Positions 1-10,316 of a stretch of 64,000 bases of DNA are shown piece by piece. The notes beneath the pieces were generated by a model. The model was not told the DNA's origin, did no database searches, and worked only from the letters and a program-made list of their open reading frames with translations. Origin of the DNA: Rahnella sikkimica (GTDB lineage Bacteria; Pseudomonadota; Gammaproteobacteria; Enterobacterales; Enterobacteriaceae); assembly GCF_002951615.1 (NCBI RefSeq), contig NZ_CP019062.1, positions 2,480,001-2,544,000 on the forward strand, given 5' to 3'. Position 1 is the first letter of the stretch. Every line of letters starts with the position of its first letter. The translations under genes and the position numbers were made by a program.

Positions 1-302
1 AACAACACGCCACAGGCAATAAATCCGCCCAGCGCTACTTCATACCCCATCGGCAGCAGCAACAGCACCGGTGAAATGAACGCGAAGCTTGAACCCAGAT
101 ACGCCGGTATTTTCCCTTTACAGACAAATAAATACAGCAAAGTCCCTATGCCATTGAACAGCAGCACCGTTGCCGGATTAATTTTGAACAGAATGGGAAC
201 CAGAACGGTGGCACCAAACATGGCAAACAGATGCTGGAAACTCAGGGGGATTGTCTGCAGTAAAGGCGGACGCTCGCTTACCCCGATGACACGACGGGTC
301 AT
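1..302 (-). CDS. uraA: Uracil permease UraA, N-terminal part only
   Basis: The reading frame runs off the left edge, so about the first 100 residues are visible. It starts with ATG at 302 and opens MTRRVIGVSERPP, followed by the LLQTIPLSFQHLFAMFGATV region and hydrophobic segments typical of the nucleobase:cation symporter-2 family. UraA imports uracil across the inner membrane by proton symport. It lies directly downstream of upp on the same strand, as in the E. coli upp-uraA operon, so uptake and phosphoribosylation of uracil are paired. An intrinsic terminator-like hairpin (350-369) sits between the two genes and probably lowers uraA expression relative to upp. The C-terminal part lies outside the window. 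Confidence 0.93.
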   Translation of the reverse strand, partial: MTRRVIGVSERPPLLQTIPLSFQHLFAMFGATVLVPILFKINPATVLLFNGIGTLLYLFVCKGKIPAYLGSSFAFISPVLLLLPMGYEVALGGFIACGVL

Positions 303-330
303 AAATTGATCCTCTGTGAATGATGACGAG

Positions 331-369
331 TAAAAAAAAATCAAAAAAAAGCCGACTTCTCAGTCGGCT
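331..369 (-). terminator. Terminator/attenuator between upp and uraA
   Basis: On the minus strand an 8-bp stem AGCCGACT/AGTCGGCT with a 4-nt loop (350-369) is followed by a T-rich tract (331-349). It lies after the upp stop and before the uraA start, so it should end some upp transcripts while partial readthrough feeds uraA. Confidence 0.8.
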
Positions 370-374
370 ATTGC

Positions 375-1001
375 TTACTTGGTACCAAATATCTTGTCGC
401 CCGCATCGCCGAGCCCCGGCATGATGTAGCCTTTCTCGTTGAGCCCCTGATCCACCGAGGCGGTATACAGCTCGACGTCCGGGTGCGCAGCTTCGAGAGC
501 GGCGATCCCTTCCGGTGCCGCCACCAGCACCAGAACTTTAATGCTCTGGCAGCCCGCTTTTTTCAGCAGGTCGATGGTGGCGATCATGGAACCGCCGGTT
601 GCCAGCATCGGGTCAACCACCAGCGCCAGACGTTCTTCGATGTTAGAAACCAGCTTCTGGAAGTACGGCACAGGCTTCAGGGTTTCTTCATCGCGGTACA
701 CGCCCACTACGCTGATACGCGCGCTCGGGACGTGTTCCAGTACACCTTCCATCATGCCCAAACCGGCACGCAGGATTGGCACAACGGTAATTTTCTTGCC
801 CTTGATCTGATCGATTTCAACCGGACCACACCAGCCTTCGATAGTCACTTTTTCAGTTTCTAAATCGGCAGTGGCTTCATACGTCAGAAGACTACCCACC
901 TCAGAAGCCAGTTCGCGAAAACGTTTTGTGCTGATGTCGTTTTCACGCATCAGGCCCAGCTTGTGTTTCACCAGCGGGTGTTTCACCTCAACGATCTTCA
1001 T
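375..1001 (-). CDS. upp: Uracil phosphoribosyltransferase
   Basis: Converts uracil and PRPP to UMP and pyrophosphate in the cytoplasm (pyrimidine salvage). At 208 aa it has the family length and begins [19 protein letters not shown] as in E. coli. The PRPP-binding signature [12 protein letters not shown] is at about residues 128-139, and the C-terminus carries the uracil-binding [13 protein letters not shown] segment. A strong ribosome-binding site (AGGAGA) lies just upstream of the ATG. It is the first gene of an upp-uraA unit and is divergent from purM, so the 1002-1233 intergenic region carries promoters for both directions. Confidence 0.97.
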   Translation of the reverse strand: MKIVEVKHPLVKHKLGLMRENDISTKRFRELASEVGSLLTYEATADLETEKVTIEGWCGPVEIDQIKGKKITVVPILRAGLGMMEGVLEHVPSARISVVGVYRDEETLKPVPYFQKLVSNIEERLALVVDPMLATGGSMIATIDLLKKAGCQSIKVLVLVAAPEGIAALEAAHPDVELYTASVDQGLNEKGYIMPGLGDAGDKIFGTK

Positions 1002-1152
1002 TATTTATTCTCCTAAGGTGGTTGGACTGCAAAAAAAAATCGCGAGATTATAACGCCATTTTTTTTGAACGCCATACGAATTAGCCTGATCTGGATCATC
1101 AGGAACCCGGTTAGAGTATAGTCAGCCTAAAAACATCATCCGAATAAGGCGC

Positions 1153-1168
1153 TCGCAAACGTTTGCCT
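1153..1168. promoter_or_regulatory. PurR operator upstream of purMN
   Basis: The 16-bp sequence TCGCAAACGTTTGCCT matches the PurR box (consensus ACGCAAACGTTTTCGT) with a near-perfect CGCAAACGTTTGC dyad. It lies 65 bp before the purM start, where purMN is repressed by PurR with hypoxanthine or guanine in E. coli. Function is inferred from the motif and its position. Confidence 0.88.
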
Positions 1169-1233
1169 GCGCTGTTAGAATTGCCGCGCATTATTCTTCA
1201 ACCACCAACCCAAACCGCCGTGGGGACTTCGCA

Positions 1234-2271
1234 GTGACCGACAAAACCTCTCTCAGCTATAAAGACGCAGGCGTAGATATCGATGCCGGTAACGCATTGG
1301 TAGATCGCATTAAAGGTGTAGTAAAACAGACCCGTCGCCCGGAAGTTATGGGTGGATTGGGCGGTTTTGGTGCTCTCTGCGCGCTGCCGCAAAAATATCG
1401 TGAACCCGTGCTGGTTTCGGGTACCGACGGCGTTGGCACCAAGCTGCGTCTGGCCATGGATTTAAAACGCCACGATACCATCGGTATCGATCTGGTCGCG
1501 ATGTGCGTCAACGACTTGATCGTTCAGGGCGCTGAACCGCTGTTCTTCCTCGACTACTACGCCACCGGCAAACTGGACGTCGACACCGCCGCCAGCGTGA
1601 TAACCGGTATTGCAGAAGGCTGTAAGCAGTCTGGCTGTGCGTTAGTCGGCGGCGAAACCGCTGAAATGCCGGGGATGTATCACGGCGAAGATTACGACGT
1701 CGCAGGCTTCTGCGTCGGCGTGGTGGAAAAATCAGAAATTATCGATGGCAGCAAAGTCGCAGACGGCGACGTGCTGATCGGCCTGGCCGCCAGTGGCCCG
1801 CATTCCAACGGCTACTCGCTGGTACGCAAAATTCTGGAAGTCAGCAAAACCAATCCGGAAACCACCGATCTGGCGGGTAAATCTCTGGCAGACCATTTGC
1901 TGGCACCGACCAAAATTTACGTGAAATCGATCCTCAATCTGATCGAAAACGTCGAGGTGCACGGTATCGTCCACCTGACCGGCGGCGGCTTCTGGGAAAA
2001 TATTCCGCGCGTTCTGCCGGAAAATACTCAGGTCATCATTGATGAATCAAGCTGGCAGTGGCCGGATGTCTTTACCTGGCTGCAAACCGCCGGTAACGTC
2101 AGCCGTCACGAAATGTACCGTACCTTCAACTGTGGCGTCGGCATGCTGGTTGCACTTCCGGCTGAGCTGGCTGAACAGGCGATTGCTTTACTGAACGATA
2201 ATGGCGAAAAAGCGTGGAAAATTGGCTACATTAAAGCCTCTGACTCCGCTGAACGTGTTGTCATCCAGTAA
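1234..2271 (+). CDS. purM: Phosphoribosylformylglycinamidine cyclo-ligase
   Basis: AIR synthetase catalyses ATP-dependent ring closure of FGAM to aminoimidazole ribonucleotide, step 5 of purine synthesis. The protein is 345 aa and nearly collinear with E. coli PurM from the first residue ([18 protein letters not shown]). It includes the [10 protein letters not shown] segment near residue 60 and the [11 protein letters not shown] segment in the centre. The start codon is GTG at 1234, the same start used in E. coli. It is the first gene of purMN, has a PurR box upstream, and is followed after 27 bp by purN. Confidence 0.97.
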   Translation: MTDKTSLSYKDAGVDIDAGNALVDRIKGVVKQTRRPEVMGGLGGFGALCALPQKYREPVLVSGTDGVGTKLRLAMDLKRHDTIGIDLVAMCVNDLIVQGAEPLFFLDYYATGKLDVDTAASVITGIAEGCKQSGCALVGGETAEMPGMYHGEDYDVAGFCVGVVEKSEIIDGSKVADGDVLIGLAASGPHSNGYSLVRKILEVSKTNPETTDLAGKSLADHLLAPTKIYVKSILNLIENVEVHGIVHLTGGGFWENIPRVLPENTQVIIDESSWQWPDVFTWLQTAGNVSRHEMYRTFNCGVGMLVALPAELAEQAIALLNDNGEKAWKIGYIKASDSAERVVIQ

Positions 2272-2298
2272 TTCAACTCACTGAAGACAGGTATAGAA

Positions 2299-2937
2299 AT
2301 GAAAAGGATTGTGGTTCTGGTATCGGGCGAGGGAAGCAATTTACAGGCCCTGATCGATGCCTGCCAGCACGGAAGAATCAACGCTGAAATCTGCGCTGTT
2401 TTCAGTAACAAATCCGCCGCTTACGGGCTTGAAAGAGCCCGTTCCGCTAACATTCCGGCGCATGCGCTGGATGTGAAAGCCTACGAAGATCGCGCGGCAT
2501 TTGACGTCGCACTGGCCGATGCCATCGACACGTTCCGGCCTGATCTGGTGGTGCTTGCGGGTTACATGCGTATCCTCACCGCCGAATTTGTTCAGCGCTT
2601 TGCCGGACAAATGATCAACATTCACCCTTCCCTGTTGCCGAAATATCCGGGTCTTCATACTCACCGTCAGGCGATTGAAAATCAGGATACCGAGCACGGC
2701 ACGTCTGTGCATTTTGTCACTGAGCAGCTCGATGGAGGCCCGGTCATATTGCAGGCGAAAGTCCCGGTGTTTACCGAAGACACAGAAGAAGATCTGGTGG
2801 CGCGCGTGCAAACGCAGGAACACAGCATTTATCCGCTGGTGGTCAGCTGGTTTGTTGAAGGGCGTCTGTCACTGCAAAACGGCCAGGCGTTACTGGATAA
2901 CAATCCACTGCCTGCACAGGGTTACGCGGCGGATTAA
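2299..2937 (+). CDS. purN: Phosphoribosylglycinamide formyltransferase (GART 1)
   Basis: Transfers a formyl group from 10-formyltetrahydrofolate to GAR, step 3 of purine synthesis. It is 212 aa, the normal length. Catalytic residues are visible in NIHPSLLPKYPG (Asn107, His109) and in EQLDGGP (Asp145), one position later than E. coli Asn106/His108/Asp144. It is the second gene of purMN and ends before an intrinsic terminator at 2966. Confidence 0.97.
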   Translation: MKRIVVLVSGEGSNLQALIDACQHGRINAEICAVFSNKSAAYGLERARSANIPAHALDVKAYEDRAAFDVALADAIDTFRPDLVVLAGYMRILTAEFVQRFAGQMINIHPSLLPKYPGLHTHRQAIENQDTEHGTSVHFVTEQLDGGPVILQAKVPVFTEDTEEDLVARVQTQEHSIYPLVVSWFVEGRLSLQNGQALLDNNPLPAQGYAAD

Positions 2938-2965
2938 TCTGCTTAATCACGATGATTTCACTATA

Positions 2966-2988
2966 AACCGGCCCCGTGCCGGTTTTTT
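2966..2988 (+). terminator. Intrinsic terminator of purMN
   Basis: A 7-bp stem AACCGGC/GCCGGTT with a 5-nt loop is followed by a T run, 29 bp after the purN stop. Confidence 0.88.
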
Positions 2989-3000
2989 ATTTCCTGTTAT

Positions 3001-3032
3001 TTGACACTTGTTTACATTTCAGCCGATATAAT
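3001..3032 (+). promoter_or_regulatory. Probable speG promoter
   Basis: A perfect TTGACA (3001-3006) and a perfect TATAAT (3027-3032) precede speG. The 20-bp spacer is longer than the usual 16-18; pairing TTGACA with the overlapping GATATA gives 18 bp. Initiation near 3039 would produce a 5' leader of roughly 120 nt that begins with a strong hairpin. Confidence 0.5.
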
Positions 3033-3040
3033 GCCTCTCC

Positions 3041-3118
3041 CGGCGCACGTTTAAACGTCGTTTGTGCGCCGACCTTCATCTGATACACGGTTGTTTCAGA
3101 TCTCATATTCACGAAGGT
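3041..3118 (+). other. Structured 5' leader of speG
   Basis: Two inverted repeats fill the putative untranslated leader. The first is CGGCGCAC (3041-3048) with GTGCGCCG (3064-3071). The second is an interrupted stem, ACCTTC plus ATCTGA (3072-3083) with TCAGAT (3096-3101) and GAAGGT (3113-3118). No ORF is evident. Its function is unknown; a regulated leader or a processed small RNA is possible. Confidence 0.4.
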
Positions 3119-3161
3119 TACCTCAGGTAAAACGGCTTTTTGATTTTTTGAGGAACACCCC

Positions 3162-3737
3162 ATGTTTAGCAATAACAGCGTCAGATTACGTCCACTGGAA
3201 AAGGATGACCTGTCGTTTGTTCACCGTCTTGATAATAACGCCAGCATCATGCGTTACTGGTTTGAAGAGCCTTACGAGGCGTTCGTCGAACTGACAGATC
3301 TCTATAACAAACATATTCATGACCAAAGCGAGCGTCGCTTTATTATTGAATTCCAGGGCGGACCGGTCGGATTAGTCGAGCTGGTCGAAATTAATCATAT
3401 TCACCGCCGCGCAGAATTTCAGATAATCATCGACCCGCAGCATCAGGGCAAAGGCTTTGCCGGTGATGCCGTCCGCCTGGCGATGGATTATGCCTTCTCC
3501 GTTTTGAACCTCTATAAGCTGTATTTAATCGTCGACAAAGAAAATAAAAAGGCGATTCATATTTACAGCAAGCTCGGGTTCGAACTTGAAGGCGAACTGA
3601 AGCAGGAATTCTTTGTGAACGGCGAATATCGCAGCGCCATCCGCATGTGTATTTTCCAGCCGCAGTTCCTGGCGAAATACAAAACCAAGCCAGTTCAGGT
3701 TAAACCTGAAACGTTGATTGGTGCCAGTGCCGTTTAA
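3162..3737 (+). CDS. speG: Spermidine N1-acetyltransferase
   Basis: A GNAT-family enzyme that transfers acetyl from acetyl-CoA to spermidine or spermine, relieving polyamine toxicity under cold, starvation and other stress. The 191-aa product is close to E. coli SpeG (186 aa) throughout, for example [20 protein letters not shown] and the acetyl-CoA loop [11 protein letters not shown] near residue 90. The ATG at 3162 follows a GAGGAA ribosome-binding site. It is a stand-alone gene between the purN terminator and its own downstream hairpin. The C-terminal tail after about residue 175 diverges from E. coli. Confidence 0.96.
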   Translation: MFSNNSVRLRPLEKDDLSFVHRLDNNASIMRYWFEEPYEAFVELTDLYNKHIHDQSERRFIIEFQGGPVGLVELVEINHIHRRAEFQIIIDPQHQGKGFAGDAVRLAMDYAFSVLNLYKLYLIVDKENKKAIHIYSKLGFELEGELKQEFFVNGEYRSAIRMCIFQPQFLAKYKTKPVQVKPETLIGASAV

Positions 3738-3750
3738 TTTCGCATAAAAC

Positions 3751-3800
3751 CCTTACCGGTGAGGGCGACAATGCCTTCACCGGTAAGACTTTTCCCGCTT
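3751..3800 (+). terminator. Probable terminator of speG
   Basis: A long inverted repeat, CTTACCGGTGAgGGC with GCCttCACCGGTAAG (3752-3787), lies 14 bp after the speG stop and is followed by interrupted T tracts. The stem is strong and the tail imperfect. Confidence 0.6.
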
Positions 3801-4041
3801 TTTACCTGCAATTTCCCCCCCCAAAAGAACTCTCCTGAATTCATCCCCTGTAGTGTTGGACTTTCCTGTCAATCTTTCGCAATATTGGTAGTAGACACTA
3901 GGCCCTCTCACAAAAGGCTTCCTGTTGCGCCCGCCCTTAAAACCAGCGGGTAACATGAAGATCACGTTGAGCTAAATTGCGGTGTTTTCAGGCAAATTTG
4001 CCTGTATGGGCCAGGTTGTAAGCCAAATGAACGGAGTGAAA
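3801..4041. other. Intergenic region before ppk1
   Basis: No gene is supported here. It must hold the ppk promoter. The clearest element is a perfect 16-bp palindrome, CAGGCAAATTTGCCTG, at 3989-4004, ending 37 bp before the ppk start. A CTGTCA-like hexamer occurs near 3866, but no convincing Pho box could be built from it. Confidence 0.45.
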
Positions 4042-6111
4042 ATGGGTCAGGAAAAGCTTTATATCGAGAAAGAACTAAGCTGGCTGTCCTTCAATGAACG
4101 CGTCTTGCAGGAAGCGGCAGACAAAAGTAATCCCCTGATCGAAAGGATGCGTTTTTTAGGGATTTATTCCAATAACCTGGATGAGTTTTATAAAGTCCGG
4201 TTTGCCGATTTAAAACGGCGGATCCTCATTAGCGAGGAACAAGGTTTTCTGGGCGCTTCCCGTCATTTGCTGAAAAAAATTCAGGCAAAAGTACTGCGCA
4301 TTGATCAGGAGTTTGACAGTCTCTACAACGACTTACTGCTGGAAATGGCACGTAATCAAATTTTCCTGATTAACGAGCGTCAGGTGTCGGAAAACCAGCA
4401 AGCCTGGTTACGCCAGTATTTCAAACATCAGTTACGCCAGCACATTACGCCGATTCTGATCAATCACGACACCAATCTGGTTCAGTTCCTCAAAGACGAT
4501 TACACCTATCTGGCGGTGGAAATTATCCGCGGCGAAGAGATTCACTACGCCCTGCTGGAAATCCCGTCCGATAAGGTCCCGCGCTTCGTTAACCTGCCGC
4601 CGGAAGCGCCACGACGCCGCAAACCGATGATCCTGCTGGATAACATTCTGCGTTATTGCCTGGACGATATTTTCAAAGGCTTCTTCGATTACGATACGCT
4701 GAATGCCTATTCGATGAAAATGACCCGCGACGCCGAATACGATCTGGTCACGGAAATGGAATCCAGCCTGCTGGAACTGATGTCATCGAGCCTGAAACAG
4801 CGTCTGACCGCCGAACCGGTGCGGTTTGTGTATCAGCGCGACATGCCGGATGAAATGGTGGAGTTACTGCGCGGCAAGCTCGGTATTTCCAACTACGATT
4901 CGGTGATCGCCGGTGGCCGTTATCATAATTTCAAAGATTTCATTGGCTTCCCGAACGTTGGCAAAGCCAATCTGGTCAACCGCCCGCTGCCACGCCTGCG
5001 TCATTTGTGGTTCGACAATTTCCGCAATGGCTTTGCTGCCATCCGTGAACAGGACGTGTTGCTGTATTACCCGTACCACACGTTTGAGCACGTTCTGGAA
5101 CTGCTGCGTCAGGCATCGTTTGATCCGAACGTTTTATCGATAAAAATCAATATCTACCGCGTGGCAAAAGATTCACGCATTATTGAATCGATGATCCACG
5201 CCGCGCATAACGGCAAGAAAGTGACCGTCGTGGTTGAGTTGCAGGCGCGCTTTGATGAAGAAGCCAACATTCACTGGGCGAAACGTCTGACGGAAGCCGG
5301 TGTTCACGTTATTTTCTCTGCGCCGGGTTTGAAAATTCACGCAAAACTCTTTCTTATCTCACGCCGCGAAGGCGATGAAATTGTCCGCTATGCTCATATT
5401 GGGACCGGTAACTTTAACGAGAAAACCGCGCGGCTTTATACCGACTATTCGCTGCTGACCGCCGATGCGCGTATCACCAACGAAGTTCGCCGCGTCTTCA
5501 ACTTTATTGAAAACCCTTACCGGCCGGTGTCTTTCGAACATCTGATGGTGTCACCGCAAAACTCACGCGACATGCTTTACCGGTTGATCGACAAAGAGAT
5601 CGCCAACGTGCAGGCCGGCGGAACCGGTGGCATTACGTTGAAGATCAACAATCTGGTGGACAAAGGGCTGATCGATCGCCTGTACGTCGCGTCAAATGTG
5701 GGCGTTAAAATCCGCCTGCTGATCCGCGGCATGTGCTCACTGGTGCCCAATTTACCCGGCTTCAGCGAAAATATTCAGGTCACCAGTATCATTGACCGCT
5801 ACCTCGAACACGACCGCGTTTATGTCTTTGAAAATGGTGGCGATACCAAAGTCTACCTGTCTTCCGCCGACTGGATGACCCGAAATATCGATTACCGCAT
5901 TGAAGTGGCAGTCGCCCTGCTCGATCCGCGCCTTAAACAGCGCGTTCTGGACATTCTCGAATTACTGTTCAGCGACACGGTAAAAGCCAGAGTGATTGAT
6001 AAAGAACTGAGCAACCGGTATGTTCCACGCGGAAATCGCCGCAAAGTACGTGCACAGCTGGCGATTTACGAATATCTCAAAGATCTGGAACAACAAAGTC
6101 AGCAAGCCTGA
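4042..6111 (+). CDS. ppk1: Polyphosphate kinase 1
   Basis: Reversibly polymerises the terminal phosphate of ATP into inorganic polyphosphate at the inner membrane. The chosen ATG at 4042 gives 689 aa starting [20 protein letters not shown], as in E. coli (688 aa). An in-frame start at 3982 would add 20 unconserved residues, and GGAG sits 6 nt before 4042. The phospholipase D-like C-terminal domains carry the autophosphorylated histidine in [11 protein letters not shown] and the [12 protein letters not shown] segment. It is the first gene of ppk-ppx; the ppx start follows 22 bp after the stop. Confidence 0.97.
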   Translation: MGQEKLYIEKELSWLSFNERVLQEAADKSNPLIERMRFLGIYSNNLDEFYKVRFADLKRRILISEEQGFLGASRHLLKKIQAKVLRIDQEFDSLYNDLLLEMARNQIFLINERQVSENQQAWLRQYFKHQLRQHITPILINHDTNLVQFLKDDYTYLAVEIIRGEEIHYALLEIPSDKVPRFVNLPPEAPRRRKPMILLDNILRYCLDDIFKGFFDYDTLNAYSMKMTRDAEYDLVTEMESSLLELMSSSLKQRLTAEPVRFVYQRDMPDEMVELLRGKLGISNYDSVIAGGRYHNFKDFIGFPNVGKANLVNRPLPRLRHLWFDNFRNGFAAIREQDVLLYYPYHTFEHVLELLRQASFDPNVLSIKINIYRVAKDSRIIESMIHAAHNGKKVTVVVELQARFDEEANIHWAKRLTEAGVHVIFSAPGLKIHAKLFLISRREGDEIVRYAHIGTGNFNEKTARLYTDYSLLTADARITNEVRRVFNFIENPYRPVSFEHLMVSPQNSRDMLYRLIDKEIANVQAGGTGGITLKINNLVDKGLIDRLYVASNVGVKIRLLIRGMCSLVPNLPGFSENIQVTSIIDRYLEHDRVYVFENGGDTKVYLSSADWMTRNIDYRIEVAVALLDPRLKQRVLDILELLFSDTVKARVIDKELSNRYVPRGNRRKVRAQLAIYEYLKDLEQQSQQA

Positions 6112-6133
6112 ACCCCTGGAGCGTTACATAACT

Positions 6134-7681
6134 ATGCCCCTTAAAAGCAGCCCATTGAATGCCAAGCCACAGGAAATTGCTGCGATCGACCTCGGGTCGA
6201 ACAGTTTCCATATGGTGATCGCCCGCGTCGTTAACGGCGCATTACAGGTGCTGGGACGCCTGAAACAACGCGTTCACCTGGCCGATGGCCTCGACAATAA
6301 AAATGTGCTCAGTGAAGAAGCCATTCAACGCGGGCTGGATTGCCTGGCTTTATTTGCTGAACGCCTGCAGGGTTTTCCGGAAAATAACGTCACTATCGTG
6401 GGAACCCACACGCTGCGTCAGGCGGTGAACGCTGAGGAATTCCTCAAGCGCGCCGCCGAAGTGATCCCTTACCCGATAGAAATCATTTCCGGTCAGGAAG
6501 AAGCACGTCTGATTTTTATGGGCGTTGAGCACACGCAGCCGGAAAAAGGCCGCAAGCTGGTGGTCGACATTGGCGGCGGTTCAACTGAACTGGTCATCGG
6601 TGAAGATTTCGAGCCGTTACTGGCCGAAAGCCGCCGTATGGGCTGTGTCAGTTTTGCGCAGATGTTTTTCCCGGAGGGTGAAATCAGCCGCAGCAATTTC
6701 AAACGTGCGCAGCTCGCTGCCGCACAAAAGCTGGAAACGCTGGCGTGGCAGTATCGTCTGCAGGGCTGGCAGTATGCGCTGGGTGCATCAGGCAGTATCA
6801 AAGCGGCCCACGAAGTGCTGGTCGAAATGGGTGAGAAAGACGGTCTGATCACCCCTGAACGGCTGGAAATGCTGACCGAAGCGGTGCTGAACTTCAAGAA
6901 TTTCAGCGCGCTGGATTTGCCGGGCTTATCAGAAGATCGCAAGTCTGTCTTCATCCCCGGTCTGGCGATTCTGCGTGGCGTATTCGATGCGCTGGCGGTG
7001 AAAGAGTTACGCCTTTCCGACGGTGCGCTGCGTGAAGGCGTGCTGTATGAAATGGAAGGCCGTTTCCGTCACCAGGATATCCGCACCCGCACGGCGAAAA
7101 GTCTGGCTGAGCATTACAATATCGACCGGGAACAGGCGCGCCGCGTGCTGGAAACGACCGAGCAGTTGTATGCCCAATGGCTGGCGCAAAATACCAAACT
7201 GGTGCAGCCACAACTGGAATCCCTGCTCAAATTCAGTGCCATGTTGCATGAAGTTGGCCTGAGCATTAACCATACCGGTATGCACAAACATTCTTCTTAT
7301 ATCCTGCAAAATACCAATTTGCCGGGCTTTAATCAGGAACAGCAAACGCTGCTGGCTACGCTGGTGCGTTACCACCGTAAAGCCATCAAGCTGGAAGAAC
7401 TGCCGCGCCTGAATCTGTTTAAGAAGAAGCATTATATTCCGTTGATTCAGCTGTTGCGTCTGGGTGCGTTGCTCAACAACCAGCGTCAGTCGACGACCAC
7501 GCCGGAATCCCTGCGCTTATCGACCGATGATAATCACTGGACGCTGCGTTTCCCGGCCGGATATCTGGCGCAGAACAACCTCGTTCAGCTCGATTTCGAA
7601 CGCGAACAAAGCTACTGGAATGATGTTACGGGCTGGAAACTGATGCTCGAAGAAGAAGACGACAAACCTTCTGATAAGTAA
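6134..7681 (+). CDS. ppx: Exopolyphosphatase
   Basis: Releases orthophosphate processively from polyphosphate chains, opposing Ppk. The ASKHA-fold phosphate loops are visible as [12 protein letters not shown] near residue 16 and [14 protein letters not shown] near residue 145, followed by the C-terminal HD-like helical region. The ATG at 6134 gives 515 aa (E. coli 513). A longer in-frame extension back to 6020 lies inside ppk and is rejected. It is co-transcribed with ppk and ends at a bidirectional terminator. Confidence 0.97.
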   Translation: MPLKSSPLNAKPQEIAAIDLGSNSFHMVIARVVNGALQVLGRLKQRVHLADGLDNKNVLSEEAIQRGLDCLALFAERLQGFPENNVTIVGTHTLRQAVNAEEFLKRAAEVIPYPIEIISGQEEARLIFMGVEHTQPEKGRKLVVDIGGGSTELVIGEDFEPLLAESRRMGCVSFAQMFFPEGEISRSNFKRAQLAAAQKLETLAWQYRLQGWQYALGASGSIKAAHEVLVEMGEKDGLITPERLEMLTEAVLNFKNFSALDLPGLSEDRKSVFIPGLAILRGVFDALAVKELRLSDGALREGVLYEMEGRFRHQDIRTRTAKSLAEHYNIDREQARRVLETTEQLYAQWLAQNTKLVQPQLESLLKFSAMLHEVGLSINHTGMHKHSSYILQNTNLPGFNQEQQTLLATLVRYHRKAIKLEELPRLNLFKKKHYIPLIQLLRLGALLNNQRQSTTTPESLRLSTDDNHWTLRFPAGYLAQNNLVQLDFEREQSYWNDVTGWKLMLEEEDDKPSDK

Positions 7682-7694
7682 AACCGGTGATATA

Positions 7695-7733
7695 AAAAAG
7701 CCCTCTGGCATTCTGTGCTCAGAGGGCTTTTTA
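7695..7733. terminator. Bidirectional terminator between ppx and pdeF
   Basis: A 9-bp stem AGCCCTCTG/CAGAGGGCT (7699-7707 with 7720-7728) has T runs on both strands, so it can serve both convergent genes. Confidence 0.88.
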
Positions 7734-7753
7734 CTTTTCAGTTTCCTGATAAA

Positions 7754-9994
7754 TCAGGGCTTTTGATATTCCAGCAACGTCGCCAGCAGCTGGGGTTTAC
7801 CCACCAGATACCCTTGCATATAGTCCACGCCCAGCGCATGCAGCGCCGCTTTTTGTTCTTCGGTTTCGACGTATTCCGCCACTATCGACAGACGTTTCAT
7901 GCGCGCCACCTGACAGATGGACTGTACGATGTAGCCGTCCAGCGGATCCGTCAGCATATTACGCACGAAACTGCCGTCAATTTTCAGAATATCGGCCTGA
8001 ATCGCCTTGAGGCGACCATAACTGGCATAACCGGTCCCAAAGTCGTCAATCGCAATCCGGCAGCCGTAGGAACGCAGTTCGCGCATGGCATAATCCGCGT
8101 ATTTCATGTTCTGCAATAAATGCGACTCCGTCACCTCTAACACAATCTGGTACGGTTCAACCTCGTATTCCAGCATCAGCGTTTTAAAATCACGGGTAAA
8201 CGTGGGGCGACATAATGTGGAAGGCGTAAAGTTTACGGCAAAACGCAGGCTTGGAAGACGCGTGCGATTCTGATGGATAAACATCAGCGTATGTCGCAGA
8301 ACCCACATATCCATCTGATAAGAAAGTCCAAACTCATGTACCACTGGCAGGAATTTATCCGGTGTTATCAGCGATTCCTGTTCACCATCAAACAGGCGCA
8401 GCAGAATTTCATGATAGCTGTCACCGCGAACGCCAAGTATGGGCTGCGCCATCAGTACAAAACGGTCGTCATCAAGCGCGCGCTGAATTTTATGCAGCAT
8501 GTCGACTTTATCTTTAATTTCAAGCTGTACCTGACTGTGGTCGCTTTTGTTGGATTCCGGCTGTCCGGTGGTCAGGGAAACTTCCGCGATGCCACTCAGT
8601 TCGCCGAGTAATATCGGCAAATGCTCCACCGGCGAATACACGGTGCAATACGATAAACCGATATTCGGATGCAGTGGCAGCCCGTTCCAGATCAGCCGGA
8701 AATCTTCCAGATAATCATGCAGGTTCTGAAGTTTTGTATCCGCCTCTTCGCAATTTACCCGAAGAACCAGGTCATATCCCGGCAGATGGTAAACCCGCTC
8801 GCCTTCCTGCAAATAAGGCTTCAACCCCATTGCCAGCTGCTGTTTAAACTGGATGCGTAGCTGCATACCGTAGTTGCGGCTCAGCACATCCATATCTGAA
8901 ACGCGGATGAAACACAGCATTGATCGCGGGTACAGTGCTAAATCACGGTTAAAAGCACGCAGGTTCGGCAGACCAAACACCGGATCTTGCAATGCCGCAG
9001 CACTGAACTTTTTCATCAACAGGCGCTGGCGCGAAGAAATCACCGACATCAGCAGCAGCGTCACGGTATAAACCAGCATTAGCGCCGAAACAAACACCAG
9101 ATTATGGATAAATCCGTGTTCTGAAATAAACCCCTGATAATTATTAAATAAAATGGTGAGTGTAATCGTCCACACAATACTGATGAAGTAGTAGCCGTAG
9201 CGCAGCGCGCCGAACAGCAACACCGGGAACAGCAACGTCAGCGTATAGTCACTGAGCAGAATCTTGGCAAACGGTTCGCTGAGCCCCGTCAGGCACAGTA
9301 ATGTCACCATGACCGCCAGTACTACAAACCACAGCGCCATTTCGAGAGGTTTCACGCCCGGCGCGCGCTGTTTTCTCAGCATCATTCGTAATACACGGAA
9401 ATAACGCGGCTGGCGTATTAGCCGGATAACCAGATAGATGACGTGAGAGTTAAGCAGGATCCCCAGAATCATTGCCTGAAGATTTACCAGCGTCCTGAGC
9501 GTTACAAATTCGGAGGTCGCCATGCCCAGATAACCCGGCAAGAGCCCGCTTTCCACAACAATTTGCAATACGAGAATAAAAAATACGGTCAGGAAAATCA
9601 GCAGCCAGCTGACGCGAACGCGTGCCAGCGTCATCAGCCCGAGCGGCGCGGACCAGCGACTTCCGGCCTGCCAGCGATATCCTAACCAGGCCAGAACCAG
9701 CGACGTGAAATAAATCACCGTCATCAGCACACTCATGTCAAAGCCAACCCGCAGGTAATAACGCAGGAAAAGTGCCAGAACAATGCCGGGAAAAGCCGCC
9801 CAGTCGAAAACCATTAACAGCGCAACGCATGTTGCCAGCGGCATATAAATCAGATAGGTACGGCCTTCCGGCAGCATAATGATTGGCGAAAGCCATGACG
9901 TCACTGGAATTAATACCAGCGCGCAAATAACAGGAAGCCCCCACCATTTGTGGCGCAGGTCATTCCAGGAGAAAATTTTATGCATCAAGTCCAT
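7754..9994 (-). CDS. pdeF: Cyclic-di-GMP phosphodiesterase PdeF (YfgF): membrane sensor, degenerate GGDEF, EAL
   Basis: The protein has 746 aa. About 300 N-terminal residues form eight or more hydrophobic segments (MASE1-like sensor). A GGDEF domain without a GGDEF motif follows, then a C-terminal EAL domain. EAL active-site features are present: EILLRL (variant of EALLR), IDDFGTGYASYGRL, LKIDGSFVRN, VAEYVETEEQ and MQGYLVGKP, so hydrolysis of c-di-GMP to pGpG is likely. E. coli PdeF (747 aa) has the same architecture and the same position, convergent with ppx. A second in-frame ATG three codons downstream (MHKIF) is an alternative start. Confidence 0.93.
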   Translation of the reverse strand: MDLMHKIFSWNDLRHKWWGLPVICALVLIPVTSWLSPIIMLPEGRTYLIYMPLATCVALLMVFDWAAFPGIVLALFLRYYLRVGFDMSVLMTVIYFTSLVLAWLGYRWQAGSRWSAPLGLMTLARVRVSWLLIFLTVFFILVLQIVVESGLLPGYLGMATSEFVTLRTLVNLQAMILGILLNSHVIYLVIRLIRQPRYFRVLRMMLRKQRAPGVKPLEMALWFVVLAVMVTLLCLTGLSEPFAKILLSDYTLTLLFPVLLFGALRYGYYFISIVWTITLTILFNNYQGFISEHGFIHNLVFVSALMLVYTVTLLLMSVISSRQRLLMKKFSAAALQDPVFGLPNLRAFNRDLALYPRSMLCFIRVSDMDVLSRNYGMQLRIQFKQQLAMGLKPYLQEGERVYHLPGYDLVLRVNCEEADTKLQNLHDYLEDFRLIWNGLPLHPNIGLSYCTVYSPVEHLPILLGELSGIAEVSLTTGQPESNKSDHSQVQLEIKDKVDMLHKIQRALDDDRFVLMAQPILGVRGDSYHEILLRLFDGEQESLITPDKFLPVVHEFGLSYQMDMWVLRHTLMFIHQNRTRLPSLRFAVNFTPSTLCRPTFTRDFKTLMLEYEVEPYQIVLEVTESHLLQNMKYADYAMRELRSYGCRIAIDDFGTGYASYGRLKAIQADILKIDGSFVRNMLTDPLDGYIVQSICQVARMKRLSIVAEYVETEEQKAALHALGVDYMQGYLVGKPQLLATLLEYQKP

Positions 9995-10316
9995 CTACGT
10001 TTTGCGCATGAACTTCATGCAGCGGTGAATGAGTTAAGGTGTAACGGGCGTCAGGCTGTCCGGCATCAGTGCCGGCAGCTCCGCTCTCAAGTATCGTTGT
10101 AAAAATGTCATTTCACAGAAAAGTGCGGAAGATAAAGAATACAGCTGACGAAAGCAGGTCGCAGGTATTTAAAATATTGCTGGATTCTAATGCGACTTAT
10201 CTTAAATCCTTTGATGCAGATCATTAAACAGAATCTTTACGAATTTCGCTAAAAAGCATCAAAAATTAATTAATCAAGTGATGAATGAAACGAAAAATCT
10301 TATTTTAATTAGGATT
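9995..10316. other. AT-rich intergenic region upstream of pdeF
   Basis: About 320 bp with no gene I can support. It contains a small CCGGC/GCCGG hairpin near 10060 and becomes strongly AT-rich from about 10140. It presumably holds divergent promoters for pdeF and the small-gene cluster. Confidence 0.4.

Noticed and set aside
3855..3900. Possible Pho box upstream of ppk1
   Set aside because: One CTGTCA-like hexamer is present, but the second repeat at 11-bp spacing is not convincing.
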